The notes beneath the pieces are model-generated. The model was not told the origin of the DNA and did no database searches. It worked only from the letters and a program-made list of their open reading frames with translations. Position numbers and translations under genes: made by a program. From positions 62,001 to 126,000 of the forward strand of contig JAHFSA010000006.1 in assembly GCA_023265995.1 (NCBI GenBank): 64,000 nucleotides of DNA. The letters are read 5' to 3'. Positions 9,369 through 17,491 of the stretch are shown here, piece by piece. The stretch is from Perlucidibaca sp. GTDB lineage: Bacteria; Pseudomonadota; Gammaproteobacteria; Pseudomonadales; Moraxellaceae. Numbering within the stretch: position 1 is the stretch's first letter; every line of letters starts with the position of its first letter.

Positions 9369-10286
9369 TCAGAACAACTTGAGCAATGCGGCGAAATACA
9401 GGCCGATCTGACCGATGCGGGTCTGACGATAGAGCCCCAGCCGGTAAAGCCCGAAAACTCTCCCCCACGGCGTCTTGCGCTGCCTGACTTCCATGAAGCG
9501 CTGCAGCAACTCGCGACTCTCCGGCGTGATGTGCTCGGAAACGCCCTCCAGGGCATACAGATTGCGACCGTTCCAGAGCCGGAATCGCCCCTGCAACAGC
9601 ATGCGCAGTCGATACCATCGTGACCCCATGGTCCAAACCGCACCAATCGCATTACCGCCATGCTGGCGATAGAGCACAGTCGGCTCCTGATCATAAAAGA
9701 CGTGGCCGCCGCAGGCAGTGACCACCTGATAAAGAGCCCAATCGTGCCATACCGGCATGGCATGGGCTCCCAGCCTGGCCAGAAGATCGCGCGCGGCTCG
9801 ATTGAAAACCATCGTATTGCCGCTGGCTATGTTCTGGATCAAGGCATTGTGAAAGCCGGGCGGACGGGCATGCTCGGGCGACCAGCCTATGGGCTCCCCT
9901 CCCGTGTCGACGAGCCGGGTCCTCGACGCGTAAAGCGCCGGCACGCCAGCGGGCACGGTCTCCAGATCCCCCAGCGCACGTGCGAGATGATCCGGCAGCC
10001 AGAGGTCATCCTGATCAGCCAGGGCGAAATACTCACCCGAGATCGAGGTGTCATTGATCAGGCTGAAGAAGTTGCAGACAAAGCCCTGGGCAGGACCAGG
10101 ACGCCAGGACATCTGCGGATGGCCGGCGGCATAGTTCTCCAGCAACTCTCGTGTGTCATCCGTGGAGCCATCGTCGGAAATCACAATGGTTGGCTGGCAA
10201 CTATTCTGTCGCAGGATGGAGTCAAGCTGCTCCGCCAGATAACAGCCACCATTGTAGGAGCAGAGCAATACAACTACACAGGTCAC
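9369..10286 (-). CDS. GT2-family glycosyltransferase
   Basis: 305-residue GT-A glycosyltransferase. The N-terminus CVVVLLCSYNGG is the classical GT2 opening, followed by VISDDGSTDDT (nucleotide binding), ALADQDDLWLPDHL (the DxD-type metal site) and PVWHDWALYQVV, typical of rhamnosyltransferase-like members. The GTG start at 10286 is chosen because GGAG lies six bases upstream and the protein then begins directly at the family's first beta strand; the longer open frame would overlap the next gene by 88 bp. A role in adding one sugar of the polysaccharide repeat at the cytoplasmic face is inferred. Confidence 0.88.
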   Translation of the reverse strand: MTCVVVLLCSYNGGCYLAEQLDSILRQNSCQPTIVISDDGSTDDTRELLENYAAGHPQMSWRPGPAQGFVCNFFSLINDTSISGEYFALADQDDLWLPDHLARALGDLETVPAGVPALYASRTRLVDTGGEPIGWSPEHARPPGFHNALIQNIASGNTMVFNRAARDLLARLGAHAMPVWHDWALYQVVTACGGHVFYDQEPTVLYRQHGGNAIGAVWTMGSRWYRLRMLLQGRFRLWNGRNLYALEGVSEHITPESRELLQRFMEVRQRKTPWGRVFGLYRLGLYRQTRIGQIGLYFAALLKLF

Positions 10287-10336
10287 ACAACGCTCCAAGA
10301 AACAACCCGACACAAGAATGCGGCTGGCATCCACGT

Positions 10337-11296
10337 TCAGTCGCGTGAATACAGCCGAGGCAACGACGTCAGATAATAAATTCGCCTGATGACTCTTAAC
10401 ACCCGGGCACCGAATAATGTCCACGTGCTGGCATTGCCGGCCACCAGCTTGCGATACGGAGGAGAGAATCCCTGATCGGCCTTTTTCATCTCTCTCGAAG
10501 TCAAGACCAAACTGTCTGCACTCTCATCAATCTGCAGCAATAGCGATGGCCGTACATGCCCCGCAAGAACCTCCCTGAGCAGCTCCTCTCGCGTGATGAA
10601 CTGGCAATCCAGCGCTCGGCGCAGGCACTTTACCCAAAGCTCGCCAAAAGGATTGGCTGCTGATACCCAAGGCTGCCTCGTCATATCCGTGTAGTGCAAC
10701 AGAGATGTCTTGCCGGCCTCATAGTATTCAAGGGAGTTCCAGTCCGGCGCAATATCCCTCCCGACACGACTTGCAACACGCATTTCGTACATCAAGGCCG
10801 AATAATCAAGTCGGCCTGCATCGAGGTCATCGACAATTTTATCAATTCTCCAGCCAAGCTGCTGGCAGTCGAGCAGCATCACACTGAACTGCCCGCGTCG
10901 GCCCGTCCTTCCTTCTTGAACCGTTTGCAGATCACAGCCAGCGAAGTCTTGCTGCCACAAGACACCGATATCGCGAAAAACCTGCATGTCGGCATCAAGA
11001 TAGATTGCCCTGCCGGAAAGTCCGCACAACTCAGGAATCAAGAACCGCTGAAATGAAAAAGGCGTCCTTGGGCGATTCCTGACCGCCTGCGGCATGGGAA
11101 TCACCTTGTTAAATTCGTGGATGAGCGCAACGCTCGTCGGCATGGAGGTAGTTTCCTTGATCGAAAACTCAAGTACCTTGGCTGGCAGCCATTCAGCCGG
11201 GGTCGAAGCGATGAATATACGCACAGCATCCACCGCTCCGCACCTAGCGCCTTGGTTATTCAATACCGCCCCCTTTCTGCTGCCTGTATGTGACAT
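10337..11296 (-). CDS. GT8-like glycosyltransferase (paralog A)
   Basis: About 319 residues. It resembles a second gene at 19713-20639 across its length: VRIFIAS..VLEFSIKETT versus IRIYVGV..VLEYSIKRHT, then FSFQRFLIPEL, the metal-binding YLDADMQVFRDI, SVMLLDCQQLGW, DWNSLEYY, LLHYTDM..PWVSAANPFGELW and RPSLL. These are features of GT8-type GT-A enzymes, which use Mn2+ through the DxD motif. The N-terminus is uncertain: ATG at 11296 lacks a ribosome-binding site, and GTG codons at 11233 or 11224 would align better with the paralog. Base composition is more A+T-rich than the flanking housekeeping genes. Donor and acceptor are unknown. Confidence 0.78.
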   Translation of the reverse strand: MSHTGSRKGAVLNNQGARCGAVDAVRIFIASTPAEWLPAKVLEFSIKETTSMPTSVALIHEFNKVIPMPQAVRNRPRTPFSFQRFLIPELCGLSGRAIYLDADMQVFRDIGVLWQQDFAGCDLQTVQEGRTGRRGQFSVMLLDCQQLGWRIDKIVDDLDAGRLDYSALMYEMRVASRVGRDIAPDWNSLEYYEAGKTSLLHYTDMTRQPWVSAANPFGELWVKCLRRALDCQFITREELLREVLAGHVRPSLLLQIDESADSLVLTSREMKKADQGFSPPYRKLVAGNASTWTLFGARVLRVIRRIYYLTSLPRLYSRD

Positions 11297-11333
11297 GAAG
11301 CATCTATTATCACAACTGACTGACAACCTCCGC

Positions 11334-11957
11334 CTAAAATGGCTTGCGACGCATCTTGAGTATCTTGGCAGGCACACCGCCTACGACAGCAAACGGTGGC
11401 ACACTACGATTCACGACGGCACCAGCAGCCAATACCGAGCCATCACCCACATGAACTCCGTCAAGAACCCTGCACCCCGCGCCAACCCATACGTCGCGAC
11501 CAATCACGATGCCTTGCTTTCTCAGACCCTGTCTTGCAATTGGCACATCAGGGTCATCATAGACATGGTTAGCAGGAATCATCACAGTATGGGCAGCTAT
11601 ACGCACATAGTCGCCAGTAGTCAGTCCGCCATGACCGTAAATCACACAATACGGATTAACGGTATTATTCCTGCCCAGCTCAATCCTGCCTCCCGGACCC
11701 GTCTCAAGCAAGGCTCTAGGCTGGATGACCGTGGCGTCACCAAGCACAATAGTGGATGCTCCATCGGTACAGACCAAACGTGCCCCATCTCCGATACGCA
11801 CATTGCGCCCAATGAAAAAGCGATCACGAGGCCCAACAAAATCGACATTGCTGCCAATGACCGCCCCAGCGCCAAATGCACCGAACGCAGTCGCCCCCCT
11901 CTGCAGGACAGGCAACAGCCAGCGCCTGATGCAGGTCAATATTTTATGAAAAAGCAT
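11334..11957 (-). CDS. hexapeptide-repeat (LbH) acyltransferase
   Basis: 207-residue left-handed beta-helix O-acetyltransferase of the WbbJ/WcaF/LacA type, predicted to acetylate a sugar from acetyl-CoA in the cytoplasm. Imperfect hexapeptide turns run through most of the protein (IGSNVDFVGPRDRFFIGRN, IGDGARLV, IELGRNNTVNPYCVIYG). The late segment VMIPANHVYDDPDVPI carries the catalytic His-containing loop, and VIGRDVWVGAGCRVLDGV and VVGGVPAKIL are the family's closing motifs. The start overlaps the end of the methyltransferase gene by 22 bp. It probably decorates the repeat unit made by this locus. Confidence 0.9.
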   Translation of the reverse strand: MLFHKILTCIRRWLLPVLQRGATAFGAFGAGAVIGSNVDFVGPRDRFFIGRNVRIGDGARLVCTDGASTIVLGDATVIQPRALLETGPGGRIELGRNNTVNPYCVIYGHGGLTTGDYVRIAAHTVMIPANHVYDDPDVPIARQGLRKQGIVIGRDVWVGAGCRVLDGVHVGDGSVLAAGAVVNRSVPPFAVVGGVPAKILKMRRKPF

Positions 11958-12712
11958 TTAGTACGATTCGCCGCATCATCGCCAAAGCGCAGATGCATCA
12001 GTTTTTCGGGCTTATCCTGCATAAACTCATTGATAGCGTGAGCTGCCATCGGATAATCAATCGAGTGGTAATCATCAAAAAACATAATTCCCCCAGGCAC
12101 CATGCGAGGGTAGAAATATGACAGGCATTCAAGGTGAGGATCATAAAGATCACAGTCGATATTAACGAAGTGGTAGCGCTGCTCAGGCAGCGCCGGCAGA
12201 GTTTGGCTGAATAAGCCTTGTCTCAGCTGGACACTCCCAGCTAAGCCACGCTCAACCAGCTTGCTCTGCACATGGTCAAATGTAGTATCTGCAAACAAAG
12301 TTGTATTAATATATTTTGCCCCTGCAGGAGCCAGACGCAGGTCGGTCTCAGAAAGTTCTGGCAGCCCTGAAAATGTGTCCAGCCCAATCATTTCAAAGCT
12401 TAATCCAGCGTCATATGCCATTTTGGCACAAGCCACGAGACTGCTTCCTGTATACACTCCGCACTCAACCGCCCTGAATGGCGCCTTGACGGGAGATGAC
12501 AGAGCCCGCCTAACCCGCCCCCATAGACCAAAGGTGCGCCGCTCAGAAGACAGCAAGGAGTAGTTTGCCATAGCCAGAGCAAACGCCTGTAACACCGGAA
12601 CCCGCTCAGCAAATATAGCCTCAAAAGGGGGGCGGTATGAAAAATCAAGGGCTGCTGAAAACCGAAGCTTTTTCTCTGGTTTAGATAATGTAATAATATC
12701 AGACTCAGTCAT
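11936..12712 (-). CDS. TylF/MycF-type O-methyltransferase
   Basis: 258-residue class I SAM-dependent methyltransferase of the macrocin O-methyltransferase (TylF) family. Motifs: AVECGVYTGSSLVACAKMA (SAM loop), MIGLDTFSGLPE (acidic ribose-binding residue), HFVNIDCDLYDPHLECLSYF (metal-binding and catalytic acidic residues) and GGIMFFDDYHSIDYPMA. In polysaccharide loci these enzymes methylate sugar hydroxyls. The gene starts just downstream of wzt, with AGGT eight bases before the ATG. In ABC-exported O-antigens, terminal methylation can stop chain growth and be read by the Wzt C-terminal domain, so a capping role is plausible but unproven. The sequence is AT-rich compared with the flanking chromosome. 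Confidence 0.85.
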   Translation of the reverse strand: MTESDIITLSKPEKKLRFSAALDFSYRPPFEAIFAERVPVLQAFALAMANYSLLSSERRTFGLWGRVRRALSSPVKAPFRAVECGVYTGSSLVACAKMAYDAGLSFEMIGLDTFSGLPELSETDLRLAPAGAKYINTTLFADTTFDHVQSKLVERGLAGSVQLRQGLFSQTLPALPEQRYHFVNIDCDLYDPHLECLSYFYPRMVPGGIMFFDDYHSIDYPMAAHAINEFMQDKPEKLMHLRFGDDAANRTKCFFIKY

Positions 12713-12791
12713 GCTTTCTACCTATTTATGAAAAATGCGACCCTAAATGCATGCCATAATCTAATTTCTGAAGGTGCTCCATAATTCCTCC

Positions 12792-13997
12792 CTAGTCTTT
12801 CCCGATGGCAATTGCCATGGACAAATCAGCCATGCCCGCCATACTGGAGTCGCCGCCGACCTCGAAGGACAGGAAATTCTGGTAAAGAGCCAGAGGCTTG
12901 GTCACATCACCCACCAAAGTGTGCACAATAGCGCTCACATAGTAACGCCCGGGAAGCAGTCGCCGCCTAGAAAAGCACAGATCCATGCTCTGCGACTCTC
13001 CGGACTGCAAGTACGGAATAATTAAGCCCGCCTTGACGCCATCAATCGCACACACCACGATGCCGAGATGGTTAGAAATTCCGAAATTGAGCGTGATGTT
13101 GTCGACATCCTTGTGCGCCTTGAGCACCCCGTGCAGAGTCGCCATGCCATCGCCTGGCTGGCTGGTGAATGCCATACCCTCCAAAGTGACATCGTTATGC
13201 AGCTTGCTTGGCCAGTTTGTGCCTTTGACCAACTTGCCCTCGAAGTCATCGTCCCCCATGGCCTCCGTGCGTATGCGCTTGTATACCTCAACCGCATCGA
13301 AAGTAGGACCATCAAAGACCTTGCCCCCCCCCTCCAGAACCACGCCGCGCGTACAGAAGTTGGCCACGAGGTTCTGGTTGTGACTAACCATCAGAAAGGT
13401 TTGCCCGGTATCACGCATATGGCGAATCCGGTCATAGCATTTCATTCGGAAATTGGCATCGCCAACCGCCAGCGTCTCATCAATAATAATGAGATCAGAG
13501 TCGACATGGATCGCGCACGAAAAGGACAGTCGAGCCTGCATCCCTGACGAGTAGGTGCGTATTGGAAGGTCAAAATAGCGCCCGAGATCGGCAAACGCCT
13601 GGATTTTACCGATCTTTGCCTGGGCCTCCTCGTGCGTCAGACCCTGGATGCTGCAAAAGAGGAAAGCGTTTTCGCGCCCCGTGAAGTTGGGATTGAAGCC
13701 CGCCGTCAGACCTAGCAAAGTCGAGATGCGCCCGCTGCGCTCCACTCTCCCCGTGGTTGGCTGTATGACATTGCCGAGAATACCCAGCAAGGTCGTCTTG
13801 CCAGCACCATTGCGCCCCATGATGCCGACCGTTTCACCCCGGTGAATGGTCAGATCAATGCCGGCCAACACAGGATAATGATCCGCCTTCTGTATGGATG
13901 TGCCAAACAGGGCATTGCGCAGGGTCGTCAGCGGATGCTCCGTGCCCGTGTAGACCTTGCCGATATCATGGGCGCGCAAGAGCACTTCAGACGACAT
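12792..13997 (-). CDS. wzt: O-polysaccharide ABC transporter ATPase with C-terminal domain (Wzt)
   Basis: 401-residue ATPase of a Wzm/Wzt exporter that moves undecaprenyl-linked polysaccharide across the inner membrane. The N-terminal half (about residues 1-245) has Walker A GRNGAGKTT, the signature YSSGMQARLSFS, Walker B LIIIDETLAVGD and the switch His in FLMVSHNQ. The remaining 150 residues form an extra domain (from about MAFTSQPGDGMATLHG to LSFEVGGDSS) of the kind that in Wzt proteins binds the modified non-reducing end of the glycan. The start is supported by GGAG nine bases upstream and an 11-bp overlap with wzm. The extension distinguishes it from capsule KpsT-type ATPases. Confidence 0.93.
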   Translation of the reverse strand: MSSEVLLRAHDIGKVYTGTEHPLTTLRNALFGTSIQKADHYPVLAGIDLTIHRGETVGIMGRNGAGKTTLLGILGNVIQPTTGRVERSGRISTLLGLTAGFNPNFTGRENAFLFCSIQGLTHEEAQAKIGKIQAFADLGRYFDLPIRTYSSGMQARLSFSCAIHVDSDLIIIDETLAVGDANFRMKCYDRIRHMRDTGQTFLMVSHNQNLVANFCTRGVVLEGGGKVFDGPTFDAVEVYKRIRTEAMGDDDFEGKLVKGTNWPSKLHNDVTLEGMAFTSQPGDGMATLHGVLKAHKDVDNITLNFGISNHLGIVVCAIDGVKAGLIIPYLQSGESQSMDLCFSRRRLLPGRYYVSAIVHTLVGDVTKPLALYQNFLSFEVGGDSSMAGMADLSMAIAIGKD

Positions 13998-14787
13998 CGG
14001 ATATCACTCCCTTGACCCTGGAGAAAACCCACCCACCCAGCGCCAGCAACAGCACCGAGAAGCCGCCAAACCACAGCAACACCGACAGTGGTGGCATGAT
14101 GCCGAATACCACCGGATTGCGCAGCAGCTCCACCATGCATGTCATCGGATTCAGCCACATCCAATCACGATAGGGCAACGGCACCAAGGACAGCGGATAG
14201 GTAATGGGAGTAGCGTAGAAAAGTACGCGCAGCAGCAGACGCATCGCCTCGGAGATATCACCGATAAACGGTCCGATGGCGGCAAGTAACAGAGAAAGCC
14301 CGCACAGAAACATGGAGCAAACAAAAAGCCCTGTAATCATCCAGGGTAACCCTGACAGCGAAAGCTTCCATTGCAGAACAGCCAGTCCGATAGCCAGAGC
14401 CATCAGAACGCCAGCATGTGCCGAAGCACGCAGCAGGTTAGCCGCCAACAAGACCCAAAGAGGGAAAGGAGACTTCACCACATACGTTCTCTTGCTGACA
14501 AACAAAGTCGTGGACGAATTGACGATGTCGGAAATGGTCAAGTAGACCGCCAGCCCGACGAAGAAGGGCAGCACAAAACCGAAGCTGGCCTGACCAGCCA
14601 GGTGCGGAGCCTGCCACTGCACACCGAAGACCTGGCCAAATACCAGTGAATATATGCCCAGCAGACCCAGCGGGGTCAGCACCAGCCAGAAAAGCCCGAT
14701 GCTCGAACGCCTATACTTAGCCTGCAAGTCACGTCGCGCCAGATCACCGGCGAGACGGAGGTTCGTGACTAGTGCGCGCCTAGTCAT
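13987..14787 (-). CDS. wzm: O-polysaccharide ABC transporter permease (Wzm)
   Basis: 266-residue inner-membrane permease with six predicted transmembrane segments, matching the ABC-2 family Wzm/TagG/KpsM type. The N-terminus RRDLQAKYRRSSIGLFWLVLTPLG is the amphipathic gate-helix region of these exporters, and YATPITYPLSLVPLPYRDWMWLNPMTCMVELLR is the conserved C-terminal segment. It pairs with the overlapping wzt. GGTGA lies five bases before the ATG. The 84 bp upstream contain a CATCTA/TAGATG inverted repeat (14860-14872) that could be regulatory. Confidence 0.93.
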   Translation of the reverse strand: MTRRALVTNLRLAGDLARRDLQAKYRRSSIGLFWLVLTPLGLLGIYSLVFGQVFGVQWQAPHLAGQASFGFVLPFFVGLAVYLTISDIVNSSTTLFVSKRTYVVKSPFPLWVLLAANLLRASAHAGVLMALAIGLAVLQWKLSLSGLPWMITGLFVCSMFLCGLSLLLAAIGPFIGDISEAMRLLLRVLFYATPITYPLSLVPLPYRDWMWLNPMTCMVELLRNPVVFGIMPPLSVLLWFGGFSVLLLALGGWVFSRVKGVISDVV

Positions 14788-14871
14788 AAGTTCACCAAAA
14801 ACAATAATTTGTGCATGCGTCTCGGGGCTCGATGATCAATAGCCATGGCAGGACATCTAATAGATGACCTC

Positions 14872-16074
14872 TCAGCCGCAACGCCTGAGGCGCTCAGCAT
14901 AGCGCTGCTCCACGACGGAACGTGCCGGCATCTGCAGCAATACACCTGTTTCCTTGAAACTCCGGTAGCCTTCCGCAATGGCTCCTTGCAGCAGGATGAC
15001 CCCCGGACAGGTCTCCATGTGATCCTCGTCGGCAAAAATCGCCTTGTCCCCCATGTAGCCAAGTTCGGGGACATCCAGATCGATGAACGGGATATGGTAC
15101 TGACGGGCCACGCGCTGCAAGTCGGCCACATGCGCCGACAGACCATTCTGAAGCTGATAACGATACAGATCTTCACGCACTGCTGGCTGGAACAGCACAA
15201 CCTCTATGCCATGAGCCTTACCCCAGAGAGCCACCATGTCGAACAGACCATCCCAGGGAGCCCAGGAAGGGATGTCGCGCAAGCGCTGAACCTTGATGTT
15301 CTCGTTCCCCACGTCCGGCCGCCACTGATCCTGGGGCAGCGAGTGAGATGGGGCCTCCCGGCGCTCGCCCGCCGCATCTACCTGGCGAAATAGCGGGTCT
15401 TCGACCACCGGAATCCCCTCAGACGTACTCTCGAACAGCGCACTCAGACGCATCTCGCTACGATGATGCAGGACCTCCAGACGCTCCTGTCGGGACTGTT
15501 CGGCACTAGCCCGCTCGACCTCTGAACGGAAAGTCGCACTACCAGGCAGCCCATCGCGTAATGGCAGCAGCGACTTCAGCAGCGGCAAGTACTTGCGGTG
15601 ATCATCCTCGACAATCAAGCGCGCAGGTCGTCGCAGCAGCAATGAAGACTCGAAATAGACTCTCTTGAGATTGGGGAAACGCAGCCGGGCGATCTCCGCC
15701 TGCAGCAACAAGCCATAGGTGATTTCGTTGTAGCTGTTGCCCGAGGAATTGACTGCATCATGCTCGCCCATCCAAACCGGACGAATCACCTTGGTGCGTG
15801 AGGTACCTACATATGCAGTCCGGATCGATTGCGGATCAGGGTGCCCAACAAACAGTGCAGCGTTATGCACCAGCATTTGATTGCCAATTTCACGCCCCTT
15901 GATGCGCATGAGCGGCATCACCTGCATGAGCTCCGTCACACTGCGGGACTGCTCGCTCCGCCAGGCCTCCACATAGCGCGTACCTCCCTCGAGGGCGCCT
16001 ATCGTGCCTACTGACACGATCAGCGCCAGCAGAAGCTTGGTACGCATCAAGCGGCGCCTCTTGTCATGTGGCAT
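14872..16074 (-). CDS. SGNH/AlgX-like protein partnered with an MBOAT acyltransferase
   Basis: About 400 residues with an N-terminal membrane anchor (RTKLLLALIVSVGTIGALEGG) and an exported domain. It contains AYVGTSRTKVI (block-I-like Ser), a central VYFESSLLL region and DEDHMETCPGVILL with a late Asp/His pair, as expected for SGNH-fold partners of MBOAT proteins such as AlgX/AlgJ or DltD. Together with the overlapping MBOAT it would acetylate the glycan in the periplasm. The start is ambiguous: ATG at 16074 (used here) or ATG at 16047, which has GAGG nine bases upstream. Catalytic residues are inferred from position only. Confidence 0.75.
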   Translation of the reverse strand: MPHDKRRRLMRTKLLLALIVSVGTIGALEGGTRYVEAWRSEQSRSVTELMQVMPLMRIKGREIGNQMLVHNAALFVGHPDPQSIRTAYVGTSRTKVIRPVWMGEHDAVNSSGNSYNEITYGLLLQAEIARLRFPNLKRVYFESSLLLRRPARLIVEDDHRKYLPLLKSLLPLRDGLPGSATFRSEVERASAEQSRQERLEVLHHRSEMRLSALFESTSEGIPVVEDPLFRQVDAAGERREAPSHSLPQDQWRPDVGNENIKVQRLRDIPSWAPWDGLFDMVALWGKAHGIEVVLFQPAVREDLYRYQLQNGLSAHVADLQRVARQYHIPFIDLDVPELGYMGDKAIFADEDHMETCPGVILLQGAIAEGYRSFKETGVLLQMPARSVVEQRYAERLRRCG

Positions 16075-16084
16075 GACCGCCGCT

Positions 16085-17485
16085 TCAGAACTGGAAGTAA
16101 ATGAATTCATTGCCGTCCACATAATAAACAAACGCAAAAGCGACCAAATAAGCCACCGCCGGCATCTGCCAGCGCATACGCGCATCCGCCATGTTGTAGT
16201 TCCAGGTCGTGCGATGAATCATCCATTGCAGCGGGAGGTAAAGTATTAGCAGCTCGAAGAATACGAGAGCCAGCCTCGTCTCGCTCCAACCAGCTACCGG
16301 CGTCACAATGCGAGACAGAATGGTTAGCGCCTGGCTAAAGCCATGAGCGCGGAAGAAAACCCAGCCCACAAACACCACCAGCATGGTCAACAGCCATGCC
16401 ATAGGCGGCCACGTCAGCAAGGAACGCAGCGAACGTGGCACCGATGCCGTGTCGAACCAACGATTCACCGCTAGGGCACCACCATGCAGAGAGCCCCAGA
16501 TGATGAAGTTCCAGCTCGCGCCATGCCATAAGCCGCCCAGCAGCATCGTCAGCATCAGATTGCGCTGTACCCTCCAGGTGCTCTCGGTCCGCGATCCGCC
16601 CAACGCGATATACAGGTAGTCACGCAACCAGTTGGACAGCGTGATGTGCCAACGCCTCCAGAAATCGCGTATCGACAACGCCGCATAGGGCGCATTGAAG
16701 TTGGGAGGTAGAACATAGCCGAACAGCAGCGCCGCACCCAAGGCCATCAGGGAATACCCCCAGAAATCACAGAGGATCTGCACCCCGAAACCCAGTACTG
16801 CCATCAGGTTGTCTAAACCGGAGTATGTCGCCGGCGCGGCGAAGATCACATTGACGAAAGGCGCCAGCCCATCGGCGACACCACACTTGAGCGCGAAACC
16901 GGCGAGAAACAGGTACATACCGTTCCATATCTGGCCCAGCTCGAACTTTTGCAGTGTGTTGACCTGAGGCAGAAACTGCCTAGTCCGGCAAATAGGGCCC
17001 GCGATCAGGTGCGGGAAGAACAGAACGAACAGGGAAAAGGCTAACGGGTTGCGCTCATGCTCAACGCGACCGCGGCAGATATCCGCCTGATACGAAATCA
17101 ACTCGAAAACATAGAACGAAATACCCAGAGGCAGGATTATGTCGAGGTGCGGAGCCTGAACTCCCGGCTGAAACAAACCGAAGAATGCCGCGATATTTTC
17201 GGCAATGAACTGGGCGTACTTGAACCAAGCCAGCAGACCAAGATCTATCACACAGGCCAGCACCAGCCAAAGCCGACGTCCATCTTGGGACAACCTCCCG
17301 GCAATCAGCCAGTTGATGCCTACCAGAAACAGCAGCAGCAACAGGAATGGCGCACTCCAGCTCATGTAGAACCAGGCACTAGCCACAAACACCACAAGCT
17401 GACGCGCCAGCAGCCAGGGCATGACCCAGTAAGCGACCAGGCTGACTGCAAGCAGAACGATATATTCAACCGAGTTGAAAAGCAT
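16085..17485 (-). CDS. MBOAT family O-acyltransferase (AlgI-like)
   Basis: 466-residue polytopic inner-membrane acyltransferase that would carry an acetyl group from the cytoplasm to the periplasmic face for transfer to a polysaccharide. Family signatures: LFNSVEYIVLL at the N-terminus, VLPLGISFYVFELISYQADI, LIAGPICR, SIRDFWRRWHITLSNWLRDY, and GGLWHGASWNFIIWGSLHG, which contains the catalytic His of MBOAT enzymes. The SGNH partner is the next gene downstream. This matches alginate and other exopolysaccharide acetylation systems, but no alginate genes are present, so the O-antigen of this locus is the likely substrate. Confidence 0.93.
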   Translation of the reverse strand: MLFNSVEYIVLLAVSLVAYWVMPWLLARQLVVFVASAWFYMSWSAPFLLLLLFLVGINWLIAGRLSQDGRRLWLVLACVIDLGLLAWFKYAQFIAENIAAFFGLFQPGVQAPHLDIILPLGISFYVFELISYQADICRGRVEHERNPLAFSLFVLFFPHLIAGPICRTRQFLPQVNTLQKFELGQIWNGMYLFLAGFALKCGVADGLAPFVNVIFAAPATYSGLDNLMAVLGFGVQILCDFWGYSLMALGAALLFGYVLPPNFNAPYAALSIRDFWRRWHITLSNWLRDYLYIALGGSRTESTWRVQRNLMLTMLLGGLWHGASWNFIIWGSLHGGALAVNRWFDTASVPRSLRSLLTWPPMAWLLTMLVVFVGWVFFRAHGFSQALTILSRIVTPVAGWSETRLALVFFELLILYLPLQWMIHRTTWNYNMADARMRWQMPAVAYLVAFAFVYYVDGNEFIYFQF

Positions 17486-17491
17486 AGCAGC

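Noticed and set aside
14784-14871. Small gene between wzm and the SGNH gene
   Set aside because: No start with ribosome-binding site and no coding bias; more likely a promoter region with a short palindrome.
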